Source: Nageia nagi
Taxonomy: Eukaryota > Pinophyta
Reading direction: 5' to 3'
Length of the DNA: 64,000 bases
Assembly: GCA_050084985.1 (NCBI GenBank)
Contig: JBITNC010000002.1
Location: 18,724,001 to 18,788,000, forward strand
Position 1 is the stretch's first letter; each line of letters starts with the position of its first letter. Under the pieces are notes generated by a model, which saw nothing but the letters and a program-made list of their open reading frames with translations, did no database searches and had not been told where the DNA came from. The position numbers and the translations under genes are program-made. This document shows positions 60,800 to 64,000 of this stretch, one piece after another.

Positions 60800-61571
60800 G
60801 TGTGAAGGCTCCTCTTCAACATTGTTTTGAAGATTCATCCTACTCCTTCCATCTTATTTGGTAAGGTAAAAGGTTTGTGAAGGTATAGTATTATATCCTC
60901 TTATTTTTTATTTATTCAATTTTGGATTATATGATTATGTTACTAATATTTATTTTTAGTTTTATAATATATTATTACTATAATAAACCATACAAACATT
61001 TTTTGTTAGTTGTAAATGCTTTTAGGAATTTGTTTATAAGTATTAATAATATATTGTAATTTTTTATGGAGATAAGTTTTTGTATTTTTTTTAACAAAAA
61101 TACAAATTCCTTCTTTATCTCTTTAAAAAATTACAATTTGCTTATATAATAATAATAAAAATAAAGGTATTTTTTTATTATTACACAAATATTCAATTTT
61201 TTTGTAAAACATATATGAAGTAGTCCTTGAAATATTATGACAAACAATTAAATTAAATCAAGAGGATATCTTATGCCTAAATAAAGATTTACAATAATAT
61301 GGAATTTTTTTCCAAAAAGATTTATATGAAAAAGAGAGGTATTTGTTTTAGAAAAATGATAAAAACTAAGGAGAACATTACAATTTTGTATTTAAAAAAA
61401 ATAAAAAAATAGATATTTTTTTAGAGAAGGAGGGTATGTGGCTAGCTAGGGTACACAACCTTTCCCTCCTAGAACACACACCTTTGCTAGACTTAGGTTG
61501 GCTTGTAGTCAATTAGGATCATAGTGCCCTTGCCTTAGGTGGGCATGCCACTAACCAGCAGTCATGACCAT
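60800..61571. other. AT-rich internal leader, no gene
   Basis: By position this is the internal leader of the element whose LTR ends at 60781. T-rich and A-rich runs dominate, and no gag was recognised. Confidence 0.4.
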
Positions 61572-61877
61572 CTAGCCATAGGAGATCTTGTAGCCCATTG
61601 ATGGTAGGAATCTTATGTCTCTCTTAACTATGGGTAAATTGTAGCCCCAACCGTGGGTTGGATTACAACCCCTCAATAATGGGCATCTCATGGCCCTAGT
61701 TATGGGCAGTCTTGCAGCCCCTAGTAATGGGCAACTTGTGGCCCCAACTAGTTTGTGGCTCACATTCCTTGCTATGGAAAACTCATGGCCTCCATCATGG
61801 GTAGGCTCATGACCCCTTGAGGGGAACCTACAATGCATCCTCTTCTTATGACATTTATACTTCTCAAACCCACCCAC
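61572..61877 (-). repeat. 24-bp minisatellite that forms an 8-residue repeat ORF
   Basis: The stretch is distinctly GC-richer than its surroundings. A unit like CTTGCAGCCCCTAGTAATGGGCAA (24 bp) is repeated about ten times with many substitutions but no frame change. The minus strand is therefore open for 101 codons and reads as degenerate octapeptides, for example ATSCPLLG, AARLPITR, AMRCPLLR, GCNPTHGW, GYNLPIVK. The lack of indels could mean selection on a peptide, or simply the 24-bp period. No protein family is recognised. Confidence 0.65.
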
Positions 61878-63831
61878 CCACTACCACCATGTAGCCTTGA
61901 TGATCTTCTTACTACCTCTTCCAAACTAGCCCCCCTCATGTTTTTGTATTTTTAAATACCCTCACTCCTTAATTTTTAAATTATTAGGGTAATCCCAAAA
62001 TTGAATGCTAAATATTTTATTATAAGCTAAGTTTTGGTGGGTATCCATATCTTCTCCATTAATGTGATAGACTTAATAAGCAAAAGAGGAATTTTTTTAG
62101 AAGAGTTTTGTAAGTTAATTGTTTAAATTAATTTATCTTGCTCAAGAAGGTAACTTAAATGGGGTATGGGAAAATAATTAATGACCATAGGAAGAGTAAA
62201 AAGAAGTATTTATGTAGTATGATGTGTGTGCCCTTTCTTAAGGATCAATTACTAAAAAAAAATTAATATGTTTTTTTAGGATTTAATTTTTGAAAGTAGA
62301 ATAATATTTTGGCATTTTTTAAAGTAAAAAGGGGGCAATTTTATGTAATGCATTTTTACTTAAAATTAGGATTATTTTTTCCTATGAATGCATTTGAATA
62401 AATGATTAATATATGCATTCTAAGAATAAATGACTATTACTTAGATATATGAACATGTTCATTTTGTTGGATGCTTTTTGAGAATAAATGTTCATTTTGT
62501 TTAATTTTTACTATGCTAAAAATATGGCAATTTTGAACATTAAAGGGGGAAGTTAATTTTTCATTTTTTTTACCTTAGTGTTAAAAGTTAATTTCTTTTC
62601 CTAAGGTAAAATTGTAATGATGTTTTTACCTAAGTGTTTTTTAACTATTGAAGGGGAACATTTTTTTGATGTTCATAATTTTAAATAAAAAAGAGAGAGA
62701 CTCCTTTTCTTATTAAACTTAAACATAATGAACTCATGTATTGTAAAGAGGTCCTCTTGGGGTTGGTGAAAAAATCCATTGTACTCTTAGGTTTTACTTT
62801 TTGGATGATGTACCTCTTTTCAAGCACTATGTTTTTATTTTTAAAAAAATTACAAACATTGAATGTATAACTCCTAAAATGAACACATCTACACATATAT
62901 TCTGCAACATGACTTGTTTGAGGAGCCATGAGGGGAGTACAAGGTATATTGGAGCCTTTAGTTGGATGATTTAAATGGTGTAAAGTCTATACTTCTTAAT
63001 TTCTCATAATTCCTTTATTAGTTTAGACATAAATCCATGTAAGTGGAAAGACATATATGTAATGATACCACATTTTTGCACATCCATTTAGGGATTATGC
63101 TAATAACCTAGGAGGGTAACTTAAAACTAAAAGTTGAATTCCTATGTTTAATTCATGTTTGTGATGATAACTTCATCCCTAGGAGGATATTTTGTTGTAG
63201 TATTAATCTTAAATGTACACCTTTGTGGTTATTTTGTTTTATTTGAGGAACTCATGGTACATTTTAGTTTCTATTATCACTATGTAAGAAATCAATATGT
63301 ATTTGTTGGCACTATTTGGTTATCCATATATGAGTGGTTGATATATGTATATGCTATTTTTATTGTTGATCAATACATATTTCTAATATGCAACAGATGA
63401 CTATGAGTATTATCTTGGCATCTTTGTGATGATTTATAATGCATCATTGATTAGTTTATTGATGGAATTATTTAGTTTAATTATCTTGTGATAGATATGA
63501 ATTTGTATATAATGCCTTGATTATGAGCTACTTGTAGCTTGCATGTTTCATCAATATAGGTTACTTATTTTAGGTGGGCATGCTTATGGAGGCTCATATG
63601 TCAACTTAGTATTCATTGACTATACTTACAGTGAAACTAGTTATGGTTAATTATTGTATTGTAAACTATTTTATCAAATAGTTTAGTAGTGAATCTCAAA
63701 CTAAGATCTTACTTATTTCTAAAAGATGTAAAAGTTCTCATCTTCACTTGTATCTCTTTGGAGGATAACTCTCTCTTACTTTCTTTTTCTTCTTTCTCTA
63801 TGCTCTATCCCAATATTACATTAATGGAGAG
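61878..63831. other. AT-rich stretch leading to a copia 3' LTR
   Basis: No intact gene. Three polypurine-like runs occur (AAAGGGGGCAATTTT at ~62327, AAAGGGGGAAGTTAA at ~62542, GAAGGGGAACATTTT at ~62650). The last part before 63832 ends with ATTAATGGAGAG, which resembles a copia polypurine tract. This marks it as the internal 3' end of the element whose LTR follows. Confidence 0.4.
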
Positions 63832-64000
63832 TGTTAAAATTTGTAATGTAATATTTCTCTTTAATATAAATTCACTTAATGCTTAAAATATTTTAGATAC
63901 CTTAAAGTATTAATTGAATAAAAATATAAAGAGAAATAAATATAGAAACACCTTTAACCTTACCCTTGGGTTAAAGGGAGGTTAAAAAATGGATTTCTTC
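63832..64000 (+). repeat. Copia LTR, cut by the window end
   Basis: It starts TGTTAAAATTTGTAATG and matches the first ~170 bases of the solo LTR at 17732 (minus). The purine-rich GGAGAG just before the TG suggests this is the 3' LTR of an element lying to its left. Confidence 0.7.

Overview
The window looks like a piece of a very large, old plant nuclear genome, most likely a gymnosperm. The DNA is strikingly AT-rich and CpG-poor. Almost all recognisable sequence is decayed LTR retrotransposon, with insertions nested inside one another. The single intact gene is a three-exon R2R3-MYB with the exon lengths typical of land plants. Among gymnosperms, the very low GC and old C-to-T-decayed elements would suit a Welwitschia-like genome, but that is inference and not proof.

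Layout. 1-4.1 kb: a plus-strand Ty1/copia pol relic with its 3' LTR, inserted into a second, minus-strand copia element inside its protease region. 4.8-5.1 kb: eleven tandem 29-bp units. 7.1-7.5 kb: a ~105-bp tandem array. 7.55-8.6 kb: an unusual CpG-retaining island with open frames but no recognised gene. 12.9-26.7 kb: two related direct LTRs, the second preceded by a polypurine tract. Between them lie an unrecognised retroelement frame, a ~1-kb direct duplication, a solo LTR, a Ty3/gypsy gag tail and an antisense plant-mobile-domain (PMD) relic. The second LTR carries a 293-bp hAT-type MITE whose empty site is preserved in the first LTR. 27.7-28.6 kb: another gypsy gag.

29.7-35.6 kb: a copia element (gag, integrase, RT, RNase H) split by a 1,774-bp LINE that appears to carry ORF1 only. 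A related copia copy at 48.3-50.3 kb lacks the LINE and shows the empty site. 36.5-38.1 kb: a minisatellite, a LINE RT fragment and paired tRNA-like promoter motifs. 39.2-41.35 kb: the MYB gene in a second CpG-retaining island. 46.2-46.8 kb: gypsy integrase relic, minus strand. 50.3-53.5 kb: an internally deleted minus-strand gypsy element with both LTRs and a primer binding site, which ends the second copia copy. 58.1-60.3 kb: a gypsy pol relic in which an archaeal-type RNase H lies upstream of RT. It is interrupted by a 472-bp MITE and cut by a further LTR element at 60.26 kb. 61.6-61.9 kb: a 24-bp minisatellite that stays open as an 8-residue repeat. The window ends inside a copia LTR.

Nothing here forms an operon or pathway. 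The MYB is probably a transcription factor of the suberin/cutin-related clades. The rest is a record of successive transposition, decay and local tandem duplication. All ages, identities and family assignments were judged by eye.
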